From assembly GCA_023390695.1 (NCBI GenBank), contig JAEWCJ010000070.1, positions 1 through 7,211 on the forward strand: a stretch of DNA of 7,211 nucleotides. The letters run 5' to 3'. The number at the start of each line of letters is the position of its first letter. Positions within the stretch are counted from its first letter, which is position 1. The notes under the pieces are model-generated. The model was not told where the DNA came from. It did no database searches and saw nothing but the letters and a program-made list of their open reading frames with translations. This DNA is from Pseudomonadota bacterium (GTDB lineage: Bacteria > Pseudomonadota > Alphaproteobacteria > Rhizobiales > Xanthobacteraceae). Position numbers and translations under genes: made by a program. Shown in pieces: positions 1 through 7,211 of this stretch.

Positions 1-736
1 CGCCAAGGCCGCCGGTTTCCGTGAGCAAGGTTTTGCGCGCCGTGGGATCGGCAGGATCGTAGGCTGCATGAGCGCCAGCCTTGAGCGCCGCGTCGCGTTT
101 GGCCGGGTCGATGTCGGCGACGAGCGGGGCCGTGCCGAACATGGCGCGCGCCAGCATCAGCCCCATCAGGCCAACACCGCCCATCCCGATGAGCAAGAGC
201 GGCCCGCGCTTGGCGCGCTCCGCAACACGCTTCAGCGCTGCGTAGGCGGTCAGGCCGGAACACATGAGAGCTCCAGCGAAAGCTGGCGCCAACGGCGCAA
301 AATCGAGCAAGTAACGCGGATGTGGAACGAGAACGTGCGTCGCGTACCCGCCGTCGGCGTAGATGCCGAGATGACGGGGCGCCGAGCAGAGATTTTCTTC
401 CCCCGCCTTGCAGGCGCCGCACGTTCCGCAGCCGATCCAGGGGTATATCGCGACGTCTCGCCCGGCTGCAATGTCTGCCTCCGGCCCCGCCGCTTCGACG
501 ACGCCCGCGATTTCATGGCCGAGCGTGAAGGGCAGCGTCCGGCCCGCGGTGACGTCGAGTTTCTTGTCGCCGGCGAGTGAGAAATAGCCGTCCTGCATAT
601 GAATGTCGGAGTGACAGACACCGCAGCGGCTTACGCGCACCAGCACTTCGGTGCCGCGCGGTGCCGGACAATCGACAACGGTTTCGCATAACGGCGCGCC
701 ATAGGCGGTGAGCGATTGCCGGATCAGCCGGGTCAT
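1..736 (-). CDS. Zinc-dependent medium-chain alcohol dehydrogenase (3'-truncated by window edge)
   Basis: I translated this frame from the ATG at 736 to the window edge: 245 residues without a stop, about 70% of a usual ~350-residue enzyme. It belongs to the medium-chain dehydrogenase/reductase family, which interconverts alcohols and aldehydes or ketones with NAD(P). Catalytic zinc ligands are C41 (GVCHSD), H74 with E75 (LGHE) and C159 ([10 protein letters not shown]). The four structural-zinc cysteines are C103, C106, C109 and C117. The Rossmann loop is GMGGVG (184-189), followed by an acidic residue in VADIDPAKR, which favours NAD over NADP. The C41-H74 spacing of 33 is about a dozen longer than in horse liver ADH (C46-H67), because of a stretch around [13 protein letters not shown] (50-62). 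The start overlaps the rsmA stop as ATGA with no clear ribosome site, so it is probably the next gene in the same message. Substrate cannot be deduced. In E. coli this position holds apaG. Confidence 0.92.
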   Translation of the reverse strand, partial: MTRLIRQSLTAYGAPLCETVVDCPAPRGTEVLVRVSRCGVCHSDIHMQDGYFSLAGDKKLDVTAGRTLPFTLGHEIAGVVEAAGPEADIAAGRDVAIYPWIGCGTCGACKAGEENLCSAPRHLGIYADGGYATHVLVPHPRYLLDFAPLAPAFAGALMCSGLTAYAALKRVAERAKRGPLLLIGMGGVGLMGLMLARAMFGTAPLVADIDPAKRDAALKAGAHAAYDPADPTARKTLLTETGGLG

Positions 737-1584
737 TCTGCCATGCTAGCCGATAATGCGCGGGCAAGGCGTACAAAACCCGCAATATCGACATTCTCGG
801 CGCGTTCCGTTTCCGCGATGCCGGCTTCCGCCAGAAGCGGTAATGGATCGCGGCCCAGCGATTTCAGGCTCTGCCGCAACATCTTGCGGCGCTGACCGAA
901 GGCGGCCTCGGTCACGCGCTCAAGCGCGCGCCGCTCGCAGGGCAGAGGCTGTGTTCGCGGCACCAACTCGACCACTGACGAAGTAACCTTGGGCGGCGGC
1001 ACGAAGGCGCTTGGTGCGATGTCGAACAGGATTTTCGGCTGCGTGCGCCATTGCGACAGGACGGAAAGGCGTCCGTAGCCCTTCGAGCCGGGCTCGGCGA
1101 CCAGACGCTCGGCCACCTCGCGCTGAAACATCAGGACAAGCCGGTCGTAGAAGGGCGGCCATGGCTCGGCGGTCAACCATCCGACGAGCAGCGCCGTTCC
1201 GATATTGTAGGGGAGGTTGGCGACAATGCGCGTCGCTTCGCCGGTCAGATGCGGCCGTGGATCGAAATCCAACGCATCGGCCTCGAAGATCTCGAGCCGT
1301 CCCGGGTAGCGAGCTGCGATCTCCTGCAATGCGGCAATGGCGCGACGGTCGCGCTCAATCGCAATGACCCGTTTTGCTCCCGAAGCCAACAAGGCGCGGG
1401 TCAGTCCGCCGGGGCCAGGGCCGACTTCAATGACGGTGACGTCCTCGAGCGGGCCGGCGGCGCGCGCAATCCGCGAGGTCAGATTGAGGTCGAGCAGAAA
1501 ATTCTGCCCCAGCGACTTCTTGGCGATGAGGTCGTGCTTGCGGATCACCTCACGCAGCGGCGGCAGGTCGTCGATGGTACTCAT
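733..1584 (-). CDS. rsmA: RsmA/KsgA, 16S rRNA N6,N6-adenine dimethyltransferase
   Basis: RsmA uses S-adenosylmethionine to dimethylate the two adjacent adenines in the 3'-terminal hairpin of 16S rRNA (A1518 and A1519 in E. coli numbering), a late checkpoint of 30S maturation. Loss gives kasugamycin resistance in studied bacteria. The 283-residue product has KKSLGQNFL (22-30), SAM motif [13 protein letters not shown] (51-62), the acidic ribose-binding residue E77 in VIAIERD, EADALDF (111-117 region) and the catalytic motif NLPYNI (123-128). It also has FQREVAERL (163-171) and the C-terminal [14 protein letters not shown] (192-205), all typical of the family (E. coli 273 residues). The frame stays open far upstream inside pdxA, but the ATG at 1584 gives the conserved N-terminus and overlaps the pdxA stop as ATGA. 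No Shine-Dalgarno is seen there, so initiation probably depends on coupling to pdxA translation. The stop overlaps the next gene, again as ATGA. Confidence 0.97.
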   Translation of the reverse strand: MSTIDDLPPLREVIRKHDLIAKKSLGQNFLLDLNLTSRIARAAGPLEDVTVIEVGPGPGGLTRALLASGAKRVIAIERDRRAIAALQEIAARYPGRLEIFEADALDFDPRPHLTGEATRIVANLPYNIGTALLVGWLTAEPWPPFYDRLVLMFQREVAERLVAEPGSKGYGRLSVLSQWRTQPKILFDIAPSAFVPPPKVTSSVVELVPRTQPLPCERRALERVTEAAFGQRRKMLRQSLKSLGRDPLPLLAEAGIAETERAENVDIAGFVRLARALSASMAE

Positions 1585-2642
1585 TGAGAAGCCGCGGTGG
1601 AGGAGGCCACATTGGCGGCCAGGCGTGCTGCCAGCCGCAAGGCCGCGGCCAGACTTTCCGGGCTGGCTTTGCCGGTACCGGCAATATCGAAGGCCGTCCC
1701 GTGATCGGGCGATGTACGGATGAATGGCAGGCCGAGCGTGACATTCACGCCGTGATCGAAGGCGATCGTCTTGATCGGGATCAGTGCCTGATCGTGATAC
1801 ATGCATAGCGCCACGTCGTAGCTCGTGCGGGCCGCTGCATGGAACAGGGTATCTGCCGAGAGCGGGCCGCGTGCATCGATCCCTTCCGCCTTCAGCGCGG
1901 CCACTGCCGGCGCAACGACCAGCGCATCTTCTCGGCCTATCGTTCCGTTCTCGCCGGCATGCGGATTGAGCCCCGCGACCGCGAGGCGGGGATTGGGAAC
2001 ACCGAAACGGGACGCGAGATCGCGGGCCACGATCCGGCCGGTCTCGACAATCAATTCCTGCGTCAGTTGCGTCGGCACATCCCTGATCGGGATATGGATG
2101 GTGACGGGGACGACCGCGAGATGCTCGCTCCATAACATCATGACGGGATGCGCTCGCTCGCCGATTATCTCGTGCGAGAGGCGGGCAAGATATTCCGTAT
2201 GTCCCGGGTCGCTGAACCCCGCCGCATACAGAACCGACTTTGCAATCGGATTGGTGACGATCGCCGCGGCGCGGCCTTGCGCCACGTCGGTTGCAGCACG
2301 GCGGATGGCGGCAATGACGGCGGGAGCATTGGACGGGTCGGGCTTTCCGGGCCTCACAATGACGGATTGCTCGAGCGCGACGACGGGAAGCGCCCTCTCG
2401 AACACGTCGATCGCGTGTCCGGGCTCAACGCTCTTCAGCGGAATTTGAAGGCCGAGCAGGGCGGCGCGCTCAGCCAGACATTGCGGATCGCCGACAATAT
2501 AGAAGGCCGGGAGGTTAAATTCCGTGCGGTATTGCCAGCAACGAAGCGCAATGTCCGGACCTATCCCCGCGGGCTCGCCCATGGTCAGGGCGAGCGGAAG
2601 CCGCGGAATATTGGAAGTCGGATACGCGGTGTGCTGGCGCAT
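1581..2642 (-). CDS. pdxA: PdxA, 4-hydroxythreonine-4-phosphate dehydrogenase
   Basis: PdxA oxidises 4-(phosphooxy)-L-threonine with NAD(P)+; the product decarboxylates to 3-amino-2-oxopropyl phosphate, which PdxJ uses to make pyridoxine 5'-phosphate. The enzyme is a cytosolic, metal-dependent homodimer. The 353-residue product opens with the signature GEPAGIGPD (22-30). It carries the three divalent-metal histidines H183 (THIxIRDV context, here TIHIPIRDV), H228 ([10 protein letters not shown]) and H283 (MYHDQAL). Their spacings of 45 and 55 residues equal those of E. coli H166, H211 and H266. GHTEYL (147-152) and [14 protein letters not shown] (311-324) are further family blocks. The ATG at 2642 is the only possible start near the signature, because the surA stop TGA lies in the same frame four codons upstream. 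The candidate ribosome site is GGTGA at 2656-2652, overlapping that stop. The last ~15 residues are an Ala/Ser-rich tail. The 3' end overlaps rsmA by ATGA. Confidence 0.97.
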   Translation of the reverse strand: MRQHTAYPTSNIPRLPLALTMGEPAGIGPDIALRCWQYRTEFNLPAFYIVGDPQCLAERAALLGLQIPLKSVEPGHAIDVFERALPVVALEQSVIVRPGKPDPSNAPAVIAAIRRAATDVAQGRAAAIVTNPIAKSVLYAAGFSDPGHTEYLARLSHEIIGERAHPVMMLWSEHLAVVPVTIHIPIRDVPTQLTQELIVETGRIVARDLASRFGVPNPRLAVAGLNPHAGENGTIGREDALVVAPAVAALKAEGIDARGPLSADTLFHAAARTSYDVALCMYHDQALIPIKTIAFDHGVNVTLGLPFIRTSPDHGTAFDIAGTGKASPESLAAALRLAARLAANVASSTAASQ

Positions 2643-2651
2643 CCTGAAGGG

Positions 2652-3581
2652 TCACCGATATTCGATCATCGCGCCCGCGCGAAGTTCCTTGAGAAAGGTG
2701 TCGCCCTGTTCCTTGAAGCGCTCGGAAAACATTTCCTCGCGTACCTGGCGTTTGCCGGGAGTTTCGGAGGCGGTTTCTTTCCGCTCGCAGACGGCGAACA
2801 TTTCGACGCCGGAAGTCGTCACTTCGGGCGGCGTGAGTCTGCCAATCTCGATCTTGTTGAGGTTCTCCCGCAATTGCGGGGAGAGGTCCGCAGAGTTACG
2901 CCGGATCGGATCGCGCACGGCCACATCGCGAAGGGCACGGGCAAAGGGGACGCCGGTTTTACAGTCCTGAAAACGCGCCCGGAGGGCGTCGGCTTCCTTC
3001 TTCCGGGTCTCGACCAGAGCGGCGGACGAGCCGCGGGGAATGACAAGGATGATCGGACGCAGGACATATTCGTGACCGATGTCCTTGCCGTCGGACTTCT
3101 TGCCCAAAGCGTCGAAAATATCCTTTTCGCCGACCTGCAGGCGAGAGGCGAATTTTCCGCGCACGATCTGGTTCCAGGCGATGTCGGCGCGAAGCTTGGC
3201 CTTGAGGGTGTTGGGGTTGAGGCCGCCGGATTGCAGGCCTTTCGCGAAGCCCTCGGCAGTGGTCCCCGAGCTGCGGGCGATATTGGCAAAGGCGTTGTCA
3301 ACCTCGGTGTCGGAAACCGTCATGCCGTACCGCTTGCCGACCTGAATCTTCAATTTGTCGCCGATCAGTTCTTCGACCACTTGCTGCCGTGATGGCTGCT
3401 TTCGGGTGGAAAGCTGAATCAGCCGGCTGCGCTGCTCGATATCGTAGACCGATACAGGATCGCCGTTCACGAGCAGGGCCACCTGTGCCGATGCGGGATT
3501 CCCCGCGAACAAAAGGGCAGCGACTGCAATTGCTGCGCAAGCGAAGCTGTATTTCAAAACAGATTGCAGCGAATTGATCAT
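2652..3581 (-). CDS. surA: SurA-like periplasmic chaperone with a degenerate parvulin domain
   Basis: SurA-family proteins escort unfolded outer-membrane proteins, including LptD, across the periplasm. The product is 309 residues from the ATG at 3581; a GTG one codon upstream (3584) is an alternative start. A signal peptide with core FACAAIAVAALLFAG ends at NPASA, with cleavage after residue 32. Residues ~35-150 form the SurA N-terminal chaperone domain, starting VALLVNGDPVSVYDIEQRS and rich in helices. Residues ~170-268 have the layout of one parvulin domain (strand 174-182, long helix 188-206, then GRLTPPEVTTSGVEMFAV). However, the His expected in the first strand motif (HIL type) and the one in the final GFHI type motif are absent, so isomerase activity is unlikely. 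E. coli SurA has 428 residues and two parvulin domains. The C-terminal helix 278-309 ends in MIEYR, a family-typical tail. The position between lptD and pdxA supports the name; a generic SurA N-domain protein is the fallback. Confidence 0.88.
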   Translation of the reverse strand: MINSLQSVLKYSFACAAIAVAALLFAGNPASAQVALLVNGDPVSVYDIEQRSRLIQLSTRKQPSRQQVVEELIGDKLKIQVGKRYGMTVSDTEVDNAFANIARSSGTTAEGFAKGLQSGGLNPNTLKAKLRADIAWNQIVRGKFASRLQVGEKDIFDALGKKSDGKDIGHEYVLRPIILVIPRGSSAALVETRKKEADALRARFQDCKTGVPFARALRDVAVRDPIRRNSADLSPQLRENLNKIEIGRLTPPEVTTSGVEMFAVCERKETASETPGKRQVREEMFSERFKEQGDTFLKELRAGAMIEYR

Positions 3582-3702
3582 CACGTCATCCAGTGTCTTG
3601 ATTCGGTCACTCAGGCCGGTCTCCCAGGCTCATGGACGTTTCTGGGCAGGCAAGCCGGAGGCTGGGAATGCGACGACTTGCCGCCGGCATTCTGCAGCCC
3701 TG
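3582..3702. other. 121-base intergenic gap between lptD and the surA-like gene
   Basis: This is the only real non-coding spacer in the window. I see no credible -35/-10 pair and no T-rich run after a stem, so neither a promoter nor a terminator is supported. A weak imperfect stem could form between 3649-3654 (GGCAAG on +) and 3677-3682 (CTTGCC) with a 22-base loop, too loose to call a terminator. A two-codon frame ATG-ACG-TGA (3589-3581, minus) ends in TGATG at the surA start. The next gene may be transcribed by readthrough from lptD or from a weak promoter not recognisable by eye. Confidence 0.6.
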
Positions 3703-6207
3703 TTACAGGCCGCCCGGCAGGCCGCTTACGCCGGTGGAAACGGCCGTCTCGCCCAGCGTGCGCAGGCTCAGTTGCAGCATCACCCGATGATCGGCCGTCG
3801 GATTGCCGCTGTATGTGTAGCTGGTGATGTAATTCAGGCCCAGGATGAGGCAATCGTCAACATAGCCGACGCCGATCCGGGTCTGATCGAACTTCTCGGC
3901 ATCGATGTCGTAGCGCGCTGCGGTCTGCAGCACCCAGTTCTGGGTGAGCTTGACGTTCAACGAACCGAGAATGCCCTCGCGGCGGCTCAGGAAGCCAAGC
4001 AGCGGCTGGGCGTCGTAATTTCCGTAGAGCGCCGATATCGACCAGCGATCATAATTGGCACGACCCTCGATCTCGAAGCGGCGAAGCGCGAATGTGTCCT
4101 CGTCGAAGCGGTAGCGCGTGCTCAGCGAGTAGATGCGGTCCGGCTGATAGGAGAGGCGTGCGACATAATCGGAGCGACGCGAGTCGAGGCCGCTATCCAG
4201 ACCGGTATTTGTGGCATCGCCAATGGCGAACGAGTTGGTGCCGAACAGGTGATAGGACTGACCGAACAGGGCGTTGATGAAGCCGCCCTGGTTGAACTGC
4301 ATGGTGTATTGCAGGCCATAATTGGCGCGACCGCCACCTTCCATGCGGTCCCAGCCGGAGAACTTGTCGACCCGGAACAGGTTGCTGTCGTCGAAAAGCA
4401 GGGTCTGTGCGTCCTCATTCGGCAGGCGGTGCGACAACTGCTCGTTGGGACGCACGATGATCTGGCCGATCGGTTCGATCGTATGCGAGCCCCAGGACTG
4501 CACGCTGATGAAGGGATAGCGATATTCAAGGCCGACGGTCGGCATGGCGCGGACCAGATTGGATTCGCCGGTCTCGATGAAATTCGAAACGCCGGCCTCC
4601 GGCCTGATGTTCATCGACGCGGCGTCTGCTCGCACCGACATGAACGGCGTGAAGACCTGACCGAATTGATCGGTAATGGTGCGCTTCCAGCTCGCCTCCG
4701 CCGAGAAGCGGCTGTAGGAGCCCGAGATGCCGCGCAGAAGGCAATCGTTGATGTCTTTTTTCGCCGGGTCGGCGGAATTCGGCCCGCAGAAACCACTGTT
4801 CGAAGCCGAAAGGGTGATCGGGTCAAACGAGGCGTCGGTGCGCGTCAAGCTGGTGAAATTGGTCCTGAAGCTGAGTTCGCCGCCAAAGATCGGCTGCCCC
4901 ACCGTGTAGAAGTAATCCATCACCGGATGCACCACCGGCAATTCGCTCTGCCGGTCGGCCTCCGAGAAACCGTAATAGTGGATCGCCCGCGCGTCGAAAT
5001 ACGAGCGGTTGCCGGCACCGGTCAGGTAGAGCTGCGACACGCCGGCGTCTGTTCCGGTCTTGAACGGGTCGCGCATCGAGCCGTTCATTGCGGACAGGCG
5101 GTAGTCTTGGAAGAAGGTCTTGTCGGAAATCAACAAGGCATCCCAGCCCCAGACCCAGCGCTGGTTGAGCGCGAACTGGCCGGTCGATTCCACGGCCCCG
5201 CGCCAATCGCGATGGCCGGGCGTCGGCGATCCTTTGAGCGTGCCGTCGTCATAGGTGAAATAGTCCTTATCGAGCTGGCGAATGCCGGCGGCCCGGATCG
5301 CATAGGCCCCGTTCATGAGCCGATGCCGGAATTCCGCCTGCATCAGCGGGCCCTGCCTGGTCGTGATGGTCGGCGTCAGGGTCAGGTCGTAATTCGGCGC
5401 CAGCGCCCAGAAATAGGGCGCCTGCATTGAAAAGCCGGTCTTGGAATCGGTCGCAAAGATCGGCATGAGCCAGCCGCTCTTGCGCTTGACCGTGGGATCC
5501 GGCGCGGACAGGAACGGGAAATAGGCGAGGGGCTTGCCGAAGAATTCGAGCTGGGCCTGCTCGAAATAAATCATCTTCTCGCCTTCGTCATGGACGATGC
5601 GCGCGGCCTTGACCTGCCAGAGCGGGGGCTTCCTCGGGTCCTCTTTGCAGGCCTCGCAGGCGGTATAAACGCCGCTCTGCAGCACGGTGTAGTTGCCGCT
5701 GGACCGTTCGGCGCGTGCGGCTGCGAAACGGGTCGCGTCCGGCGTTTCCAGCCGCAGCGAGTCGACGAAACCGTCCCGGTAATCGTCGTTCAGCTCGAGG
5801 ATATCGCCATAGGTGATATTGCCGCCGGCCTCGGTCAGCCGGACATTGCCCTCCGCCCGCAGGCGTTTGGTCTTCTGGTTATAGGTGACCCTGTCGGCCT
5901 CGACGGTGGAGCCGCCATAATAGATCTGAACGTTGCCAATGGCGGATACCCGCTCGTTCACATGGTCGTACTGGACCTCGCGCGCCTGCACGAGCATCTG
6001 CTTGTCGCCCTGAGCCGTCGGCTTGGCGAGCGCAGAGGACTTCTTGGCGGGGCGGGGGCGCTGCTCGAACTGGAAGAAGTTCGTCTGTGCCATAGCCGGA
6101 CCGGCCGCCAGCCAGAGGGCCGCGGCGATGGGCAACGTACAGACTATACGACGGGCGCGACTTTTGACCGATCGCGCCGGCGGACGAGCGGTGGTCGATG
6201 CGGCCAT
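3703..6207 (-). CDS. lptD: LptD (Imp/OstA), outer-membrane LPS assembly protein
   Basis: LptD forms the outer-membrane barrel that, plugged by the lipoprotein LptE, inserts lipopolysaccharide into the outer leaflet. The 834-residue product is slightly longer than the E. coli protein (784). It begins with a basic stretch and hydrophobic core ending in AGPAMA, giving likely signal peptidase I cleavage after residue 40. Residues ~70-180 form the LptA/OstA-like jellyroll, with repeated short strands such as VSAIGNVQIYYGGSTVEADR. From ~195 on is the LptD barrel domain, with the family signatures KRKSGWLMP (241-249), PYFWALAPNYDLTLTPT (264-280) and many aromatic-rich amphipathic strands to the end. 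Mature cysteines are 184 and 187 (CEAC), 474 and 489 in a probable surface loop, and 786 in DDCLILG, which aligns with the C-terminal Cys pair region of E. coli LptD. The start overlaps the lptG stop by one base (TGATG), implying translational coupling. No frameshift or missing strand region is evident. Confidence 0.96.
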   Translation of the reverse strand: MAASTTARPPARSVKSRARRIVCTLPIAAALWLAAGPAMAQTNFFQFEQRPRPAKKSSALAKPTAQGDKQMLVQAREVQYDHVNERVSAIGNVQIYYGGSTVEADRVTYNQKTKRLRAEGNVRLTEAGGNITYGDILELNDDYRDGFVDSLRLETPDATRFAAARAERSSGNYTVLQSGVYTACEACKEDPRKPPLWQVKAARIVHDEGEKMIYFEQAQLEFFGKPLAYFPFLSAPDPTVKRKSGWLMPIFATDSKTGFSMQAPYFWALAPNYDLTLTPTITTRQGPLMQAEFRHRLMNGAYAIRAAGIRQLDKDYFTYDDGTLKGSPTPGHRDWRGAVESTGQFALNQRWVWGWDALLISDKTFFQDYRLSAMNGSMRDPFKTGTDAGVSQLYLTGAGNRSYFDARAIHYYGFSEADRQSELPVVHPVMDYFYTVGQPIFGGELSFRTNFTSLTRTDASFDPITLSASNSGFCGPNSADPAKKDINDCLLRGISGSYSRFSAEASWKRTITDQFGQVFTPFMSVRADAASMNIRPEAGVSNFIETGESNLVRAMPTVGLEYRYPFISVQSWGSHTIEPIGQIIVRPNEQLSHRLPNEDAQTLLFDDSNLFRVDKFSGWDRMEGGGRANYGLQYTMQFNQGGFINALFGQSYHLFGTNSFAIGDATNTGLDSGLDSRRSDYVARLSYQPDRIYSLSTRYRFDEDTFALRRFEIEGRANYDRWSISALYGNYDAQPLLGFLSRREGILGSLNVKLTQNWVLQTAARYDIDAEKFDQTRIGVGYVDDCLILGLNYITSYTYSGNPTADHRVMLQLSLRTLGETAVSTGVSGLPGGL

Positions 6208-7211
6208 CACCCGTCCTCCTGATACAATAACACCAAGAACCCCGTTAATCCGCCAATGAAGACGGGCGCCCAAGCTGCCACCACAGGGGACAGCAACTCA
6301 GCCTTGCTCATGTCCTCGGTGACTTTCGACAGCACATAAAGCAGAAAGCCCGACAAAATTCCACCCAGAACCATGGTCTGGACCCCGCCCATCCGGAAAA
6401 ACCGCAGGCTGAACGAGGCTGCCAGCATCACCATCGCGGCCAGCAAAAACGGCCGCGACAGCAGCTTTTGGTATTGAAGCCGGTAGGCGGCGGAACTGAG
6501 GCCGGCATTCTCGGCGGTGGCGATGTAATCCGGCAATTCCCAGAAGGGCAGGGCTTCGGCGGTGGCGAAGCTCTCCCGGACCTGTTCCGGCGAAAGATTC
6601 GTCTTCAGGGCATAGGTCGCAAAGTCCTGGGGGGCGGCGCTGGCGGAGTAAACCTTTGCCTCGGACAACTGCCACGCCCCTTCCCGGAGGACCGCGCTCT
6701 TGGCCTCGATCCGGTCCTGGAAGCGCCCGTTATGGTCGAAGGTAAAAGCTGTTACGCCCGTCAGTTGCAGTCCGTTCCCGAGGGCGGAGCGGGCGTTGAT
6801 GATCGACTGGCCGTCAGGGCTGCGCTGGCGCACCCAGAAACCCGTCTCCTGCATCCCGAATTCACGTTTGCCGAAAATCTCGGCCTCGTAGATCTTGGAT
6901 TGCTCGAACATGTAGGCCGCGACCGGATTGTAGACCGCGGTGGCCAGCGCGCCGAGCGCCAGTGCCGCCGCGATCGCCGGTGCCACGAACTGCCAGGCGG
7001 ACATGCCGGCGGCGCGCGCGATCACCAGCTCATTGCGGCGCGACAGGTTGAGGTAACAGGACATCGCCGCAACCAGCACGCAGAACGGCATGATTCGTTC
7101 GGTGACCATGGGCACGCGAAACAGAGACGTCTTGAACACCAGCATGGCCGTGACGTGGGCATGCCCGGATGTCCGGCGCATCAGTTCGACGGAATCGAGC
7201 AGGGCGACCAG
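6207..7211 (-). CDS. lptG: LptG, LPS export ABC transporter permease (5'-truncated by window edge)
   Basis: LptG pairs with LptF and the ATPase LptB in the inner membrane to extract lipopolysaccharide and pass it to the periplasmic Lpt bridge. The reading frame is open to the window edge. The 334 residues seen begin inside the first membrane segment (LVALLDSVELMRRTS), so about 25-30 N-terminal residues are missing against a usual ~360. The internal ATG at 7181 lies inside the conserved first-segment region and is not the start. Counting from the first visible residue, hydrophobic segments lie near 40-56, 75-98, 255-272, 278-297 and 307-330. The hydrophilic stretch at about 100-250 is the expected periplasmic jellyroll domain. 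Residues 56-74 (NLSRRNELVIARAAGMSAW) match the cytoplasmic coupling-helix region that contacts LptB. The TGA stop overlaps the lptD start. Family identity is secure. The LptG rather than LptF assignment rests on sequence character and on its position next to lptD. Confidence 0.93.
   Translation of the reverse strand: MVALLDSVELMRRTSGHAHVTAMLVFKTSLFRVPMVTERIMPFCVLVAAMSCYLNLSRRNELVIARAAGMSAWQFVAPAIAAALALGALATAVYNPVAAYMFEQSKIYEAEIFGKREFGMQETGFWVRQRSPDGQSIINARSALGNGLQLTGVTAFTFDHNGRFQDRIEAKSAVLREGAWQLSEAKVYSASAAPQDFATYALKTNLSPEQVRESFATAEALPFWELPDYIATAENAGLSSAAYRLQYQKLLSRPFLLAAMVMLAASFSLRFFRMGGVQTMVLGGILSGFLLYVLSKVTEDMSKAELLSPVVAAWAPVFIGGLTGFLVLLYQEDG
6215..6220 (-). promoter_or_regulatory. Ribosome binding site of lptD, AGGAGG
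   Basis: A full AGGAGG motif lies 7 bases upstream of the ATG at 6207, inside the last codons of lptG. It is the best Shine-Dalgarno sequence in the window. It decides the lptD start in favour of 6207 over an in-frame upstream start at 6273, which would overlap lptG by 67 bases and put 22 residues before the signal peptide region. Confidence 0.85.

Noticed and set aside
250..794. Alternative-frame open stretches over the dehydrogenase on both strands
   Set aside because: Their translations are Arg/Ser/Pro-rich and lack motifs, while the frame from 736 to the edge carries all zinc and NAD-binding signatures.
1585..2133. Upstream extension of the rsmA frame inside pdxA (183 extra codons)
   Set aside because: The extension is Arg/Pro-rich shadow translation of pdxA. 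Family length, the conserved N-terminus and the ATGA overlap all support the start at 1584.
2148..3392. A 414-codon open frame on the plus strand antisense to pdxA and the surA-like gene
   Set aside because: It spans two convincing genes on the other strand, has a low-complexity translation without any family motif, and is a codon-bias shadow.
3649..3682. Possible stem-loop after lptD as a terminator
   Set aside because: The stem is only six clean pairs with a 22-base loop and no T-rich tract follows it on the minus strand.
3574..5430. A 618-codon open frame on the plus strand antisense to lptD
   Set aside because: It lies entirely opposite lptD and into the gap. Its translation has no recognisable domain or signal peptide, and its openness follows from GC-rich codon bias on the coding strand.
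6208..6273. Earlier in-frame start for lptD at 6273
   Set aside because: It would add 22 residues before the signal peptide and overlap lptG by 67 bases, whereas the ATG at 6207 has an ideal AGGAGG 7 bases upstream.
1..7211. Search for tRNA or rRNA genes, CRISPR arrays, insertion sequences, long repeats or a novel defence or accessory system
   Set aside because: Nearly every base is accounted for by conserved housekeeping and envelope genes, and nothing repeated or mobile was visible by eye.

Overview
This GC-rich window reads as an ordinary chromosomal segment from an alphaproteobacterium. It is most likely a member of the Hyphomicrobiales (Rhizobiales), of the Bradyrhizobium/Rhodopseudomonas/Xanthobacteraceae type. 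I base this on gene order, protein sequence character and codon use, not on a database match. All six genes lie on the minus strand, so transcription runs from high to low coordinates. Coding density is very high. The only gap over 10 bases is 121 bases between lptD and the surA-like gene.

In transcription order the layout is: (1) lptG, cut at its 5' end by the window edge (7211-6207), the inner-membrane permease subunit of the lipopolysaccharide (LPS) exporter. (2) lptD (6207-3703), the outer-membrane LPS translocon barrel; its start overlaps the lptG stop as TGATG and has a strong AGGAGG ribosome binding site. (3) A surA-like periplasmic chaperone (3581-2652) with a SurA N-terminal domain and one degenerate parvulin domain. 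(4) pdxA (2642-1581), vitamin B6 biosynthesis, 9 bases after the surA stop. (5) rsmA/ksgA (1584-733), the 16S rRNA adenine dimethyltransferase, joined to pdxA by an ATGA overlap. (6) A zinc-dependent medium-chain alcohol dehydrogenase (736 to the window edge), joined to rsmA by a second ATGA overlap and missing its C-terminus.

The order lptD-surA-pdxA-rsmA is the classical order also found in Escherichia coli. There apaG-apaH follow rsmA, and lptFG lie elsewhere. Here lptG sits directly upstream of lptD, and a dehydrogenase replaces apaG. The first three genes act together in the envelope: LptG drives LPS extraction from the inner membrane, LptD inserts LPS in the outer membrane, and SurA-type chaperones help barrels such as LptD fold. 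PdxA and RsmA are housekeeping enzymes that travel with them by old synteny. The dehydrogenase has no obvious functional tie.

I found no RNA genes, mobile elements, CRISPR arrays, long repeats, convincing promoters or terminators, and no sign of a novel system. The points worth a second look are modest: the dehydrogenase at the end of the operon, the SurA-like protein without parvulin histidines, the cysteine layout of LptD, and the in-frame surA-pdxA junction.
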